Of a stretch of DNA of 64,000 bases, positions 1 to 9,853 are shown one piece after another. This stretch comes from Pelagimonas sp. (GTDB lineage: Bacteria; Pseudomonadota; Alphaproteobacteria; Rhodobacterales; Rhodobacteraceae), in contig JAOARX010000019.1 of NCBI GenBank assembly GCA_025210345.1, forward strand, positions 41,278 through 105,277, read 5' to 3'. The notes below the pieces were generated by a model. That model did not search any database, was not told the origin of the DNA, and saw only the letters and a list, made by a program, of their open reading frames with translations. Each line of letters opens with the position of its first letter. Positions within the stretch are counted from its first letter, which is position 1. Both the position numbers and the translations under genes were made by a program.

Positions 1-946
1 ATCCGACCGCTGCCAGAACTTCACCGCTTTCGATCTCTGCCACCATCACCGCCGCAGACAGCCGTGGATCGCGTCCCGTCATGTAGGTTTGCACCAGGTT
101 TTCAAGCCCTGATTGCAGATCGCGGTCCAGCGTCACGTCATGGCGGCCGTTTCGCTCTTGAACCAGCCGATCTGCCAGATGCGGCGCCAACCGGGGTATG
201 GGATGGCGTCCGTCTGGCGCGGGATCAAGCCGATCACGAGAGGCCTCATCAGCGTTCAGAACCCCCGCCCCGGCCATTCGCATCAACACGCGATTGCGCG
301 CTTCTAACGCGGCTTTCGGGTGCCTGTCGGGTCGGCGGCTTTCGGGGGCTTGCGGCAAGGCAACCAACAACGCCGCCTGGGCCGGGGTCAGCCGCCCCGG
401 CTCTTTCCCAAGCCAAATCAGAGAGGCGGCGCGCAGCCCTTCGACATTCCCCCCATACGGGGCAAGACCAAGATAGAGATCCAGTATCTGCGCCTTGCTG
501 AATCGCGTTTCCAGCGCCCAGGCCAGGCGCATCTGCCGCAGCTTTCCGTCCCAGCGACCGGTTGGCCCATCCTCAAGCAGGCGCGCCACCTGCATGGTGA
601 TTGTCGACGCCCCCGAAACGACCTTGCCATGCCAAACCGCCTGCCAGACCGCGCGCGTGGCGGCCCAGAAATCTACGCCGCCATGCTCATAAAAGCGTTT
701 GTCCTCATAGGCGAGCAGCATGTCAAAGAACAACGGATCCACCTGATCGGCGCTAACGGCCAGGCGCCATGTCCCGTCATCAACCGTGTAGGCCCGCAAC
801 AGCGCGCCGTTGCGATCACGGATCTCGGCCCCCACCGCATGCACCAGCGGCGGGATGTGGGTTTGCGCGATCCAGGCTCGTGTCTTGTCTTGCGCAGCGG
901 CGACGCTCCACAAGACAAGCACCAGACCGCACAAAACCCGTGTCAT
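1..946 (-). CDS. pbpC: Penicillin-binding protein 1C, N-terminal part (C-terminus beyond window)
   Basis: Class A penicillin-binding protein that polymerises and cross-links peptidoglycan at the periplasmic face of the inner membrane. About 315 residues are visible. The protein opens with a short hydrophobic segment (residues 3-18) and continues into a GT51 glycosyltransferase domain. The catalytic motif EDKRFYEHGGVD puts the key Glu at residue 81, and SGASTITMQVARLL follows at about 111-124. The sequence then runs toward the transpeptidase domain, which lies off the left edge. Its ATG overlaps the TGA of the alpha-2-macroglobulin gene (ATGA), so the two are translationally coupled. The A2M-pbpC pairing is known from many proteobacteria and indicates PBP1C rather than PBP1A. 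Confidence 0.93.
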   Translation of the reverse strand, partial: MTRVLCGLVLVLWSVAAAQDKTRAWIAQTHIPPLVHAVGAEIRDRNGALLRAYTVDDGTWRLAVSADQVDPLFFDMLLAYEDKRFYEHGGVDFWAATRAVWQAVWHGKVVSGASTITMQVARLLEDGPTGRWDGKLRQMRLAWALETRFSKAQILDLYLGLAPYGGNVEGLRAASLIWLGKEPGRLTPAQAALLVALPQAPESRRPDRHPKAALEARNRVLMRMAGAGVLNADEASRDRLDPAPDGRHPIPRLAPHLADRLVQERNGRHDVTLDRDLQSGLENLVQTYMTGRDPRLSAAVMVAEIESGEVLAAVG

Positions 947-3900
947 GGTGTGACCGTCACCGTCGAGGATGCCGTGGTTGCGCGGAACTCGGGGCGATAC
1001 ATGTCTTCGACCTGCGCAGCCGGATGATGGTAGGTGCCCGGCGTCACCGCGCGCAGGACATAGGCCAGTTGGATCGGACCACCCTCCTTCTGATCTACAG
1101 CTGCCAAAAAGCGATCCGCGCGGAATTCGCTATGGACGCTGTCGTGGGGTTCGAACCAATCCAGCGCGCGAATGTCACCTGAACGCAACAGCGACGGGTT
1201 GTCGATTTCAAAACCTGCCGGCAGCGGATCATCAACCATCAATCGCGCGCGCGTCGATGCCGCAGGATAAACCGTCACAATCGCGACCATCCGTGTTCCG
1301 GCGGGAACAGGGCCGCGAACCGGCGTGCCATCCAGCAGCAGATATTCGCGATCCATTTGATAGCCATATCCGCTGGGCTTGGTCTGGCCATTTGAGACCC
1401 CGAAACTGGTGAGCGTAATGTCGACAGGCTGCGCACCCGTGTTTTCCAGAACTTGCTCTGGCCCACCCTGTTCAAGGCGATGGGTCATCGCCCCTGTCAT
1501 CGGGCGATTGTTCAACGTCAGACCAGACAACGAAGGTTGGCGGGTCAGCGCCTGCGCGGCCAGCAGCATCCAAGATTGTTCTTGCGTGGACAACCGGTTT
1601 TGGGCCTGTGCCATGCGCCGGATAAGGGCAGCTTGATCCACCCGTTCAGACCCCGCTTCAAGCGCAAGCGCCAAGACCCCGGCAGTATCGCGCAATGATG
1701 ACCCATAGTCCTCACGATAGATCTGAGCGTCTTGCGCCTCTTGCGCATTCAGGCGCGCCTGCGCCAGACCAAACAGACGATCCGCGCGGGGTTGATCCCC
1801 ATACGACGCAAGCGCCAGCCCCATTTGGGCCTGCGCCAAAGGCGAGCCAAAGACCGTGCCTTTTTCATCTGAGTAATAGCGCAAATCCCCCATGGCCGCC
1901 CGTCCTTCGCGCGCCAGAACCATCAGCGCATAGGCCAGATCTTCGCCGCCTCTGTCGAAATCAGACGCATAGGAAATGCGGTTTTGCAGGTTGTCCAACG
2001 CGGCGTCAAACGCATGCTGTGGCACATCGAACCCCGCGCTTCGGGCGCGTCCAAGGAAATCGGTCACATAGGCGGACAGCCATGTTTCGCCGGAATAGGC
2101 ATTCCAAAGACCGAATGACCCGTTGTCCGCCTGGCGCGTCAGAACCTTGTCGATCGCCTGGCGCACGCGCAGATCCATTTTCGCTTTCCCGCCAAGCCCC
2201 AGCGGCTCGGCCAGGGAACTGAGATACAGCAGGGGCATGGCCTGCGATGTGACCTGTTCGGTGCAGCCATAGGGATAGCGATCCAGCGCCGTCAGCAGCC
2301 CGGGGGCATCCAACTGCGCCAAAGGTCCAGCCGATACCAGCGCATGCCCGCTGCGGTTTCGCAGCCCGTCAAAAAGCGCATCATCCAGGGTCAGAGCCTG
2401 TCCCGGCGCAAGGCTAAGCCGCCGGGTCGTGCTGACCTGTGGATCATTGGCACGCACCCCAAGCACAAGCTCTTTGGTCAAAACCTGCCCGCCTGGCGTG
2501 GTCAGGGTCACAAGGATCGTGTGGTCGCCTGTCTCTTGCGCTTGCAAGGGCAAGGCCACGGTCGCTTTGCCACCCTCAGTCAGGGTCACCGTCGCGGGCA
2601 GCGCTGACGTGTCGGCCCCAAGCCCGTCAACGCTGACCCGAAGCGGCATGTCGCCCGCCGGACCCGAAGTATGCGTCAGCTCAAGCAACAGGCGCGAGGT
2701 ATCCCCGGGCGCCATGAAGCGTGGCAGAGCGGCTGAAATGACCACCGGATCGCGCACCAACACGTCGCTTTCGGCCTGTCCGACCGCATCCGCGCTCCAG
2801 ACCACAGCCATCAGGCGCACGGTCCCGTTGAAATCAGGCAGATCAAAGCTCAGATCCGCACGGCCGTCCGCGTCCAGGGCGACGGGGCCGCCAAAGAACG
2901 CCACCAGCTTTTCTGTTGGCGGAGGGCTTTGCATCTGCATCTGCGCCCCTCCGTCCCCGCCCGAGCGGATCACCCCTGGCGTGCCATTCAGGCCGTCCAC
3001 CAAACGACCGTAAAGGTCGCGAATTTCAACACCCAGCTGGCGCTGGCCAAAATAGTGTTCAGACGGATTGGGGCTGTCAAAACCGGTCAGGTTCAAAATC
3101 CCCAGATCCACCGCGGCGACCGTAACGTATCCCGGCTGGCCGTTCAGCCCATCCACCTGCGCCCGGACCTTGAGCGGGCCGCGCGGACGCACGTCGGCAT
3201 CATGGTCCAAGGCCACCGAAAGCTGCGCTTTCCCCGGATCCACCGCCGCATGGCGCACGCCCAGCGCCCGCGCCGGATTGCGCCCCTGGGCGACATCCAT
3301 CGGGCGCAGCAACTGGGCCGTCACATAAACCCCCGCGCCCCATTCTTCGGTCACGGGCAGATCGACAAAGCTTTCGCCTTTGGACACATCAACGGCCTGC
3401 ATCGCCACAACGTGATCGGACAGAACCGTCACCAACGCCTTTCCGGCATAGCGCGGAACAAGTCGAAGCCGGGCGGTATCCCCCTGCTGATAGCGGTCCT
3501 TATCCAGCGTCATTTCCAGCAGATCAGGTGATTTGCTGGTGTCCGCAGGCGCATACCAACCCGCATCAAATGCGACCGAGCTGGCCAGATCTGCCGCGCC
3601 TGCGCGCTGAACGACAATTTCATATTCCCCCCAGGTCACCTGGGCGGCCACCGAAAGCGGCGTGGTCCCCAACGTGCCCGCGCCCTGTGCGATCAGTTCG
3701 CGGGTGGTCACGGGCTCCCAGTTCCAGTTTCCATACTGATTGTACCATTGATACCGGGTGCGCAGCCGATTGATCTGCCAGGTCACGTCCAAGCTTTGCG
3801 GCGCAAGATCTGCTCCCACCGCGATCACGTCAAACTGGGCCTCTGATCCCTCGGGAAGCCCCCCCTCAAAGGCAGGCCGGATGCCGATAATCGGCCCCAC

Positions 3901-6366
3901 GGGCGCCACTGCGCGGGATATCCCACGCTCCACCGGGCGCCCCGAGGCTTCTGACAGGCGCAAACGCATATCCGCGCGCATGGGCCGGTCCCGAACATCG
4001 ATCTCGGGCAGCGCCAAAGGCAATGAAGCATTCCCGGCCGCATCGGTGGTTGTCGGATCCAGACTGTCCAGCCGAACCACGCGTTGATCATCGTGACGCC
4101 CGAACTGATAGCGGGGAAAGGCCTCAAGGGTGCGGGTGGTCGCCAGGCTGATCTCACCTTCGACATCAAGACCGGCACCCGGCGCGCCAAACAGATAACG
4201 GGCTGAAACATCCAACACCGGGGGTGCAAGGGGATTGATCGGGGTTTCGGGCAGCGCCAGATCAAAATCGATTTTCTCGGGGACAAAGTCTTCGATCAGC
4301 AGGTTGGTATCGGCCAAGGCGTCGGCCTTTGGATCGGCAAACATCTGAAGCCGCCACGTCCCGCGTGGCGCATCGGGACCGGTGGGCATATGGAACACAT
4401 GGCCCCCGGCCTGCCCCCCATCCGAAAGATGCCGCGCATATTCGACGCCATCCGGCCGGGTGAGAACAGCGGTCAGCGGCACATCTGCAATCGCTTTGGC
4501 ACGGGTGTCACGCAACAGCGCGGTCGCGTGAATGGTTTCGCCCGCCCGGTAGGCCCCCCGATCCGTGGCCAAGAACAGATCCATAGGGCCAGCCGGATCT
4601 CGGCCTTCGACCCCGCGATCCGAAAGATCAAAGGCAGGTTCATCCAAGGACAGAAAGGAAACATCCGAATCGCCGTTTTGGGCCATCACCAAAACCGCCC
4701 GGGCGCTGCCCGCTCCGTTCAGCAGTGCCGGTGCAAACTGTACATGTCCCTGCGCATCGGTTGTTTGCACATCCAGAACCCGGTTCGATTGCGACACCAA
4801 AGAGACCTGAATCCCATCCAGGGGGCCAGCATCTTTCAGGCTGCGGGAAAAGACATGCAGGCCATCGCTGCCCTGCAACGTCGTCAGGCCAAGATCCGAT
4901 AAGACAAACCATTGCGTGGCACGCCCCTTGTTGTTGTCCCGCGTGTCGGGCACGCGCGCCGACAGGACATAGATCCCCGCCGGTTGGGTTCCCAGGGCCT
5001 CCTGCATGGGCAACAGGGTTGTCGCCTCTTTGTTCAGGGTGCCCTTGATGTCCGCAGTGCCGGACCAGATCGGCTCACCCAGGGTGTCTTCGAAATAGTC
5101 CGTATCATAGCGTCCAAGGGGTCGGCCGAAATATCCATCGCGCAAGGTGGCCACAAGATTGCGATCCGATACCCGCGACAGGCTCAGCTCAAGCTGATCC
5201 ACATTGACGGTTTCCACGGGCAAACCCGCGGTTGCGGTCTTGGGCAGGACATAAGACCGGCCGGGAAAGCTCACCATGGGTGAGCGATCGCGGATATAGG
5301 CGGTGATTTCGACATTTCGTGCAAGCTTCTCACCTGTCTGTGCCGGCAGGCCCGATCGGAAAATCACGCTGTACCGTTCACCGTGCCGCACACCGGAGAC
5401 ACAGACGCGACGGTCGTCGCTTTGCACCACAAGTCGCGGATCGGGAAGTTGGACAAAGGGGGTGTAATCCGTTGTACCGCGCAGCAGGGGTTCGGAGAAC
5501 TCCGCGCACAAACGCGGCTGGCCCAGATCGCTTTCGACCGCGTGCTCGACCACGCGAAACCCGTATTTTCCAATCGCTTCGTTGAGCAGCTCATCAACTT
5601 CGGGCCGGGGTTGCAGGCCATAGGCAAGGCGCAGCGCGGGAATCATCTGCCGCCCCTGGCCATTTTTCTCAAGCGCCTGCGCCAATCGGTACAGGATCGT
5701 GACCCGCTGGCCGTCCTGATCGCTGCGCAGATAGGCGTTGATCAGCGACAAGCGCGCACGGCGTTGAAATTTCCGCTGATCCGATCCCTTTACCGCATTG
5801 GCATGCAGAGCTGACAGTTCCGCATACCGCATCCAGTGCCAGCTTTGATCACTTTGCGCCAGCGCGCCGCCCGTCCAGTGAATCGCATTGGGAAGATTGT
5901 CATTTGCTTCGGCGGTCTCGGACGAGCCCAGCAACTCATCGGCGGTCCATTGCCCGCCTCCATGGCGCTGGCCAAGAAAATCAGCCTGGGCGAGGGCCTG
6001 TTTCATGTCCCCTGCAGGCAGGAACGACAAGTCCTGTGCGCGCAGCCGGGCACGTTCAAGGTCAGCCTGCGGCGCAGTGATCATACGCGCGGATAACGCC
6101 CCTTCGAATGCCTCGCCCCGACCGACCGAGCGTTTGGGGAAGCAGGCATTCTTGTTACGATTAAACGTAAATGCGTGACACTCGGGGTTGTTGCGGCACA
6201 ATTTCTGACATGCCTCCAGGGTCGTGTCAAAAAGTGGTTGAATATCAGACCCATAGAAGTCGAGGTCGCGATAGAAAACAAATCGCTTTTCTGGGATCGG
6301 GCTGTCGGCCCAACCCGATGACGCCACAATAACCAACAAACCAACAAGTTTCGAAAGCCAATTCAT
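943..6366 (-). CDS. Bacterial alpha-2-macroglobulin with N-terminal PAN/Apple domain
   Basis: Large periplasmic protease-inhibitor-like protein (1807 aa) of the alpha-2-macroglobulin family, thought to trap proteases that breach the outer membrane while PBP1C repairs peptidoglycan. Residues 1-20 form a signal peptide ending in GWA; there is no lipobox cysteine, unlike the lipoprotein YfhM of E. coli. Residues about 25-85 are cysteine-rich and PAN/Apple-like (CQKLCRNNPECHAFTFN). Macroglobulin-type beta domains follow. The thioester motif CTEQ is intact, with its Cys at residue 1368, inside the alpha-helical thioester domain. This is the conserved thioester-bearing type, unlike YfaS-type proteins lacking it. 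The last codons overlap the pbpC start by 4 bp. The trapping role is inferred from the family. Confidence 0.93.
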   Translation of the reverse strand: MNWLSKLVGLLVIVASSGWADSPIPEKRFVFYRDLDFYGSDIQPLFDTTLEACQKLCRNNPECHAFTFNRNKNACFPKRSVGRGEAFEGALSARMITAPQADLERARLRAQDLSFLPAGDMKQALAQADFLGQRHGGGQWTADELLGSSETAEANDNLPNAIHWTGGALAQSDQSWHWMRYAELSALHANAVKGSDQRKFQRRARLSLINAYLRSDQDGQRVTILYRLAQALEKNGQGRQMIPALRLAYGLQPRPEVDELLNEAIGKYGFRVVEHAVESDLGQPRLCAEFSEPLLRGTTDYTPFVQLPDPRLVVQSDDRRVCVSGVRHGERYSVIFRSGLPAQTGEKLARNVEITAYIRDRSPMVSFPGRSYVLPKTATAGLPVETVNVDQLELSLSRVSDRNLVATLRDGYFGRPLGRYDTDYFEDTLGEPIWSGTADIKGTLNKEATTLLPMQEALGTQPAGIYVLSARVPDTRDNNKGRATQWFVLSDLGLTTLQGSDGLHVFSRSLKDAGPLDGIQVSLVSQSNRVLDVQTTDAQGHVQFAPALLNGAGSARAVLVMAQNGDSDVSFLSLDEPAFDLSDRGVEGRDPAGPMDLFLATDRGAYRAGETIHATALLRDTRAKAIADVPLTAVLTRPDGVEYARHLSDGGQAGGHVFHMPTGPDAPRGTWRLQMFADPKADALADTNLLIEDFVPEKIDFDLALPETPINPLAPPVLDVSARYLFGAPGAGLDVEGEISLATTRTLEAFPRYQFGRHDDQRVVRLDSLDPTTTDAAGNASLPLALPEIDVRDRPMRADMRLRLSEASGRPVERGISRAVAPVGPIIGIRPAFEGGLPEGSEAQFDVIAVGADLAPQSLDVTWQINRLRTRYQWYNQYGNWNWEPVTTRELIAQGAGTLGTTPLSVAAQVTWGEYEIVVQRAGAADLASSVAFDAGWYAPADTSKSPDLLEMTLDKDRYQQGDTARLRLVPRYAGKALVTVLSDHVVAMQAVDVSKGESFVDLPVTEEWGAGVYVTAQLLRPMDVAQGRNPARALGVRHAAVDPGKAQLSVALDHDADVRPRGPLKVRAQVDGLNGQPGYVTVAAVDLGILNLTGFDSPNPSEHYFGQRQLGVEIRDLYGRLVDGLNGTPGVIRSGGDGGAQMQMQSPPPTEKLVAFFGGPVALDADGRADLSFDLPDFNGTVRLMAVVWSADAVGQAESDVLVRDPVVISAALPRFMAPGDTSRLLLELTHTSGPAGDMPLRVSVDGLGADTSALPATVTLTEGGKATVALPLQAQETGDHTILVTLTTPGGQVLTKELVLGVRANDPQVSTTRRLSLAPGQALTLDDALFDGLRNRSGHALVSAGPLAQLDAPGLLTALDRYPYGCTEQVTSQAMPLLYLSSLAEPLGLGGKAKMDLRVRQAIDKVLTRQADNGSFGLWNAYSGETWLSAYVTDFLGRARSAGFDVPQHAFDAALDNLQNRISYASDFDRGGEDLAYALMVLAREGRAAMGDLRYYSDEKGTVFGSPLAQAQMGLALASYGDQPRADRLFGLAQARLNAQEAQDAQIYREDYGSSLRDTAGVLALALEAGSERVDQAALIRRMAQAQNRLSTQEQSWMLLAAQALTRQPSLSGLTLNNRPMTGAMTHRLEQGGPEQVLENTGAQPVDITLTSFGVSNGQTKPSGYGYQMDREYLLLDGTPVRGPVPAGTRMVAIVTVYPAASTRARLMVDDPLPAGFEIDNPSLLRSGDIRALDWFEPHDSVHSEFRADRFLAAVDQKEGGPIQLAYVLRAVTPGTYHHPAAQVEDMYRPEFRATTASSTVTVTP

Positions 6367-6496
6367 ACCAATTCCCCCCGCCCAAAGCCCTGAAAATGGG
6401 CTCGCTAAATTGAAACTGAGTTCCTTCTCATTTCACCTTAAGCGGTTTTTCACCTCAAGTGGGCAAATACTTACCTGCAACTTAGGAGGGAACGGC

Positions 6497-9031
6497 ATGG
6501 ATCTGGCCAAACAACTGGCCAAAGAACGACGCGCGCGACTTGCTGCGGAACGCATGTTGGAACTCAAGCAGGCAGAACTGTACGAGGCCAACAGGCGCTT
6601 GGGCCGTCATGCGTTGAAGTTGACGCAACAAATCCGTGTCACCCAAACAGAAGTTGCTGAAATCCGGGATGAAAACGCCCGTGTCGTATCGGAACTGGGT
6701 GAGGTTACAAACCGATTCGAAGAGGTGTCAGACCAATTATGGGTCGCACTGGAATCGATACACGACGGGTTTTGCATGTTTGACGCGGATCAACGTATCG
6801 AATTGGCCAACTCTTCGTATCTATCCGTCTTCGACTGTATGGAGATCATTGGCCCGGGCACCTCCTACGAACAAATGGTCGATACGATGATCCAAGAGGG
6901 GATCGTCGACCTTCAAGGAGAATCGGCCCCGGTGTGGCGAAACCGCATGCTGGATCGCTGGTCTCGTGATCCGATTCCGGGGGTGACGCTGCGCCTGTTC
7001 AACGGTCGGTTCATCAAACTGCGCGACAGGCGCATGCCCAATGGCGGGCTTGTGTCGCTTGCGGTTGATACAACCGATTTGATGCGCATGTGGTCAGCCG
7101 TCCAAGAGCTGCCCGACGGATTTGTGATCTACGACGCCGATGATCGCCTGTTGATGGCCAATGATCGCTACCGCGAACTGTATTCCGTATCTGCGCCTGC
7201 GATGAAAATCGGCACCACTTTCGAAGACATTCTTCGCTATGGGCTTGAGCGGGGACAATATCCGCAAGCGGCGGGCCGGGAAGAAGAGTGGCTGGAAGAG
7301 CGTCTAGAGATTCATCGCAGCCCCGAACAGGAACTTGAACAAAAGCTTGATGACGGTCGCTGGCTTAGGGTTTTTGAGCGGGAAACCAGTGACGGGGGGC
7401 GGGTCGGTCTGCGGATCGACATCTCAAAGGCCAAGGAGGATCAGGAAAGCCTGCGCATCGCGATGGAACGCGCCGAGGCCGCGAACCGGGCGAAATCTGC
7501 GTTCCTCGCGAATATGTCCCACGAAATCCGCACACCTATGAACGGCGTGGTTGGCATGGCCGACCTGATGATGGGAACCGAGCTAAACGACGAACAAAAC
7601 CTATATGTGGAAACCATCCGCAGTTCCGGCGAAGCGCTGCTGGTGATCATCAATGACATCCTCGACTATTCCAAGATCGAGGCCGACAAGCTCCAGCTGC
7701 ACCCGGAACCCTTCGATCTGGAACGCGCCATTCACGAAGTTGCGTTGTTGCTGCAACCCACGGCGCGGGGCAAAAACATCGCGCTTTTGGTTGATTATGA
7801 CATGTTCCTTCCCACCCGCTTTGTCGGGGATGTCGGTCGAATAAGGCAGATTTTTACCAACATCCTGGGAAATGCCGTCAAGTTCACCAACGAAGGCTAT
7901 GTGATGATGCGCATTGTTGGCATGTGCGAGGACAATGGCCAAACCGCGTTGCACATCACCATCGAAGACACCGGGATCGGTATCCCCGAAGACAAAATTG
8001 ATCATGTGTTCGGAGAATTCAATCAGGTCGAAGACGAGCGGAATCGCAAATTCGAGGGCACGGGCCTGGGGCTGGCGATCACCCGCAGGCTGGTCGAACT
8101 GATGGATGGTGAGATCTGGGTTGAATCCGAGGTCAACAAAGGCAGCTGTTTTGGCATGCGGCTGATCTTGCCCGCGGACGAACCCATTGTGTTTGAGCGC
8201 GCCGAACTTCCTGCATGCCTCAAGCGCGTCCTGGTGGTCGACGATCACAGCGCGAACAGGATGATCCTGTCCAAGCAGCTTGCCATACTGGGCCTGGAGG
8301 TGATCGATTGCACCACTGGCGCCGAAGCCCTGGACAAGCTGAATACCCAGCCTGATCTCATGGTCGTTGAGCAAGATCTTCCCGATATGTCCGGCCTTGA
8401 GTTGGTGTCGCAGATGAAGCGATCCGGGCAAAACATTCCGGCTGTGTTGCTGGCCCAGTCACAAATCGCACTGGATGAGACCGAAGCAGATAGCATACAT
8501 GCGGTGCTGCAAAAACCTGTGCCGCGGCGCATCTTGTTTGACGCGCTCGAATCAGTGCGAACAGATGAGCCACCAAACCACTTGGAACAAACGGAACCCA
8601 CCCCGTCAGATGCACCGTCGGAAGGCTACGCTGTTCCAACGCGCTCGGGCCGGCTGGATGTTTTGGTCGCAGAAGACAACAAAACCAACCAATTGGTTTT
8701 CAAAAAGATGACCAAAGATTTTGATATCGATCTTCGTTTTGCCAATGATGGCCACGAAGCCGTCGCAGCCTTTGCCGAACGTCGGCCTGATCTGATCTTT
8801 ATGGACATTTCCATGCCGGGTATGGACGGAAAAGAAGCGACGCGGGAAATTCGCAAACGAGAGGCAGAGGGTCCGCATGTTCCCATCATTGCCGTTACCG
8901 CGCATGCCATGGACGGCGATCGCGAAGCCATTCTCGAAGCCGGGCTTACGGATTATCTTACGAAACCGCTGCGCAAGGCCGCGCTGCTCGAAAAATACGA
9001 GCACTACCGCGATCTGGTGCGGAAATCCTAG
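6497..9031 (+). CDS. Hybrid sensor histidine kinase, two PAS-like and two receiver domains
   Basis: Probably cytoplasmic hybrid histidine kinase of 844 aa; no membrane segment is visible. An N-terminal coiled coil (residues 1-75) is followed by two PAS-like domains (about 80-195 and 200-315). The HisKA domain has the phospho-acceptor His342 (ANMSHEIRTPMNG). The HATPase domain has N box (NILGNAVKFTN), DTGIGIP and GTGLGLAI. Two receiver domains follow. REC1 (about 577-690) has Glu625 where the phospho-Asp should be and Ala where the conserved Thr/Ser should be. REC2 (about 718-835) is canonical with Asp770. The frame is open back to 6410, but the start at 6497 has a strong Shine-Dalgarno (TTAGGAGGGAACGGC). 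Substrate and output are unknown. The stop overlaps the convergent yaaA stop by 4 bp. Confidence 0.92.
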   Translation: MDLAKQLAKERRARLAAERMLELKQAELYEANRRLGRHALKLTQQIRVTQTEVAEIRDENARVVSELGEVTNRFEEVSDQLWVALESIHDGFCMFDADQRIELANSSYLSVFDCMEIIGPGTSYEQMVDTMIQEGIVDLQGESAPVWRNRMLDRWSRDPIPGVTLRLFNGRFIKLRDRRMPNGGLVSLAVDTTDLMRMWSAVQELPDGFVIYDADDRLLMANDRYRELYSVSAPAMKIGTTFEDILRYGLERGQYPQAAGREEEWLEERLEIHRSPEQELEQKLDDGRWLRVFERETSDGGRVGLRIDISKAKEDQESLRIAMERAEAANRAKSAFLANMSHEIRTPMNGVVGMADLMMGTELNDEQNLYVETIRSSGEALLVIINDILDYSKIEADKLQLHPEPFDLERAIHEVALLLQPTARGKNIALLVDYDMFLPTRFVGDVGRIRQIFTNILGNAVKFTNEGYVMMRIVGMCEDNGQTALHITIEDTGIGIPEDKIDHVFGEFNQVEDERNRKFEGTGLGLAITRRLVELMDGEIWVESEVNKGSCFGMRLILPADEPIVFERAELPACLKRVLVVDDHSANRMILSKQLAILGLEVIDCTTGAEALDKLNTQPDLMVVEQDLPDMSGLELVSQMKRSGQNIPAVLLAQSQIALDETEADSIHAVLQKPVPRRILFDALESVRTDEPPNHLEQTEPTPSDAPSEGYAVPTRSGRLDVLVAEDNKTNQLVFKKMTKDFDIDLRFANDGHEAVAAFAERRPDLIFMDISMPGMDGKEATREIRKREAEGPHVPIIAVTAHAMDGDREAILEAGLTDYLTKPLRKAALLEKYEHYRDLVRKS

Positions 9032-9801
9032 ACGGCGTCGGGTCCGCGCAAAAAGACCGGGGCATTGGGTTCGGACATGGACGGTTGATAAACATATCCA
9101 CCGGTGTCAAATTCCTGAAGGGCGGCGGGGTCAGTCAAACGGTTTTGGATAATAAACCGCGCCATCGCACCGCGCGCTTTCTTGGCGAAAAAACTCACAA
9201 CCTTTGGACCGCCCGGCTTGTCTTCCAAAAAGGTCGGGGTCACCACCGGGACCGAAAGCGCCGATAGATCCACGGCGCCAAAATATTCTTGGCTCGCGCA
9301 GTTCACCAATACGTTCGCGCCAGACTGTTGCGCCCGATCCGTCAGCAATTGCGCGATCTGCGTACCCCAAAAATCATACAGCGATTTCCCATGCGCAGTC
9401 TTCAAGCGCGTTCCCATTTCCAGGCGATAAGGTTGAATGCCGTCCAGCGGACGCAGTAGACCGTAAAGCCCGGATAAAATGGCCAGATGGTCTTGTGCCC
9501 AGGCCAGCTCATCCTTGTCCAAAGACGGGGATTCCAACCCGGCATATGTATCGCCGGCAAAGGCAAAGGCCGCCGGTCTGAGATCCTGATCGTTGGGGTG
9601 CATTTCGAAATCTCGAAACCGTTCGACATTCAAACGCGCCAGATCGGGGCTGAGTTTCATCAGTTTTTGCAGGTCTTCGACCGAAAGCTCCCGCGCGGTT
9701 TCGACCAAAGCCTGCGTCTGGTCCTGAAAAGGGGGCTGCGTCATGGACAGGTCGCGCTCAGCCCAATCAAGCCGCTTTGCAGGTGAAACAACAACCAACA
9801 T
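9028..9801 (-). CDS. yaaA: Peroxide stress protein YaaA
   Basis: UPF0246/DUF328 family protein of 257 aa, full length for the family. E. coli YaaA lowers intracellular unincorporated iron and protects DNA during hydrogen peroxide stress. The N-terminal SPAKRLD signature, the LSGLYGLLRPLD segment, YRLEMGTRL near the middle and the C-terminal FFAKKARGAMARF block are all characteristic. It lies tail to tail with the hybrid kinase, and their stop codons overlap by 4 bp. It looks monocistronic. Function in this organism is inferred from the E. coli homologue. Confidence 0.93.
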   Translation of the reverse strand: MLVVVSPAKRLDWAERDLSMTQPPFQDQTQALVETARELSVEDLQKLMKLSPDLARLNVERFRDFEMHPNDQDLRPAAFAFAGDTYAGLESPSLDKDELAWAQDHLAILSGLYGLLRPLDGIQPYRLEMGTRLKTAHGKSLYDFWGTQIAQLLTDRAQQSGANVLVNCASQEYFGAVDLSALSVPVVTPTFLEDKPGGPKVVSFFAKKARGAMARFIIQNRLTDPAALQEFDTGGYVYQPSMSEPNAPVFLRGPDAV

Positions 9802-9853
9802 GTGGGACTCCGTTATATTGCGCTATCTATATAGTGTGGCGTCGTGCGGACGG

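Noticed and set aside
7601..8431. 276-codon minus-strand ORF inside the hybrid kinase
   Set aside because: Antisense to the HisKA/HATPase region with all catalytic boxes on the plus strand.
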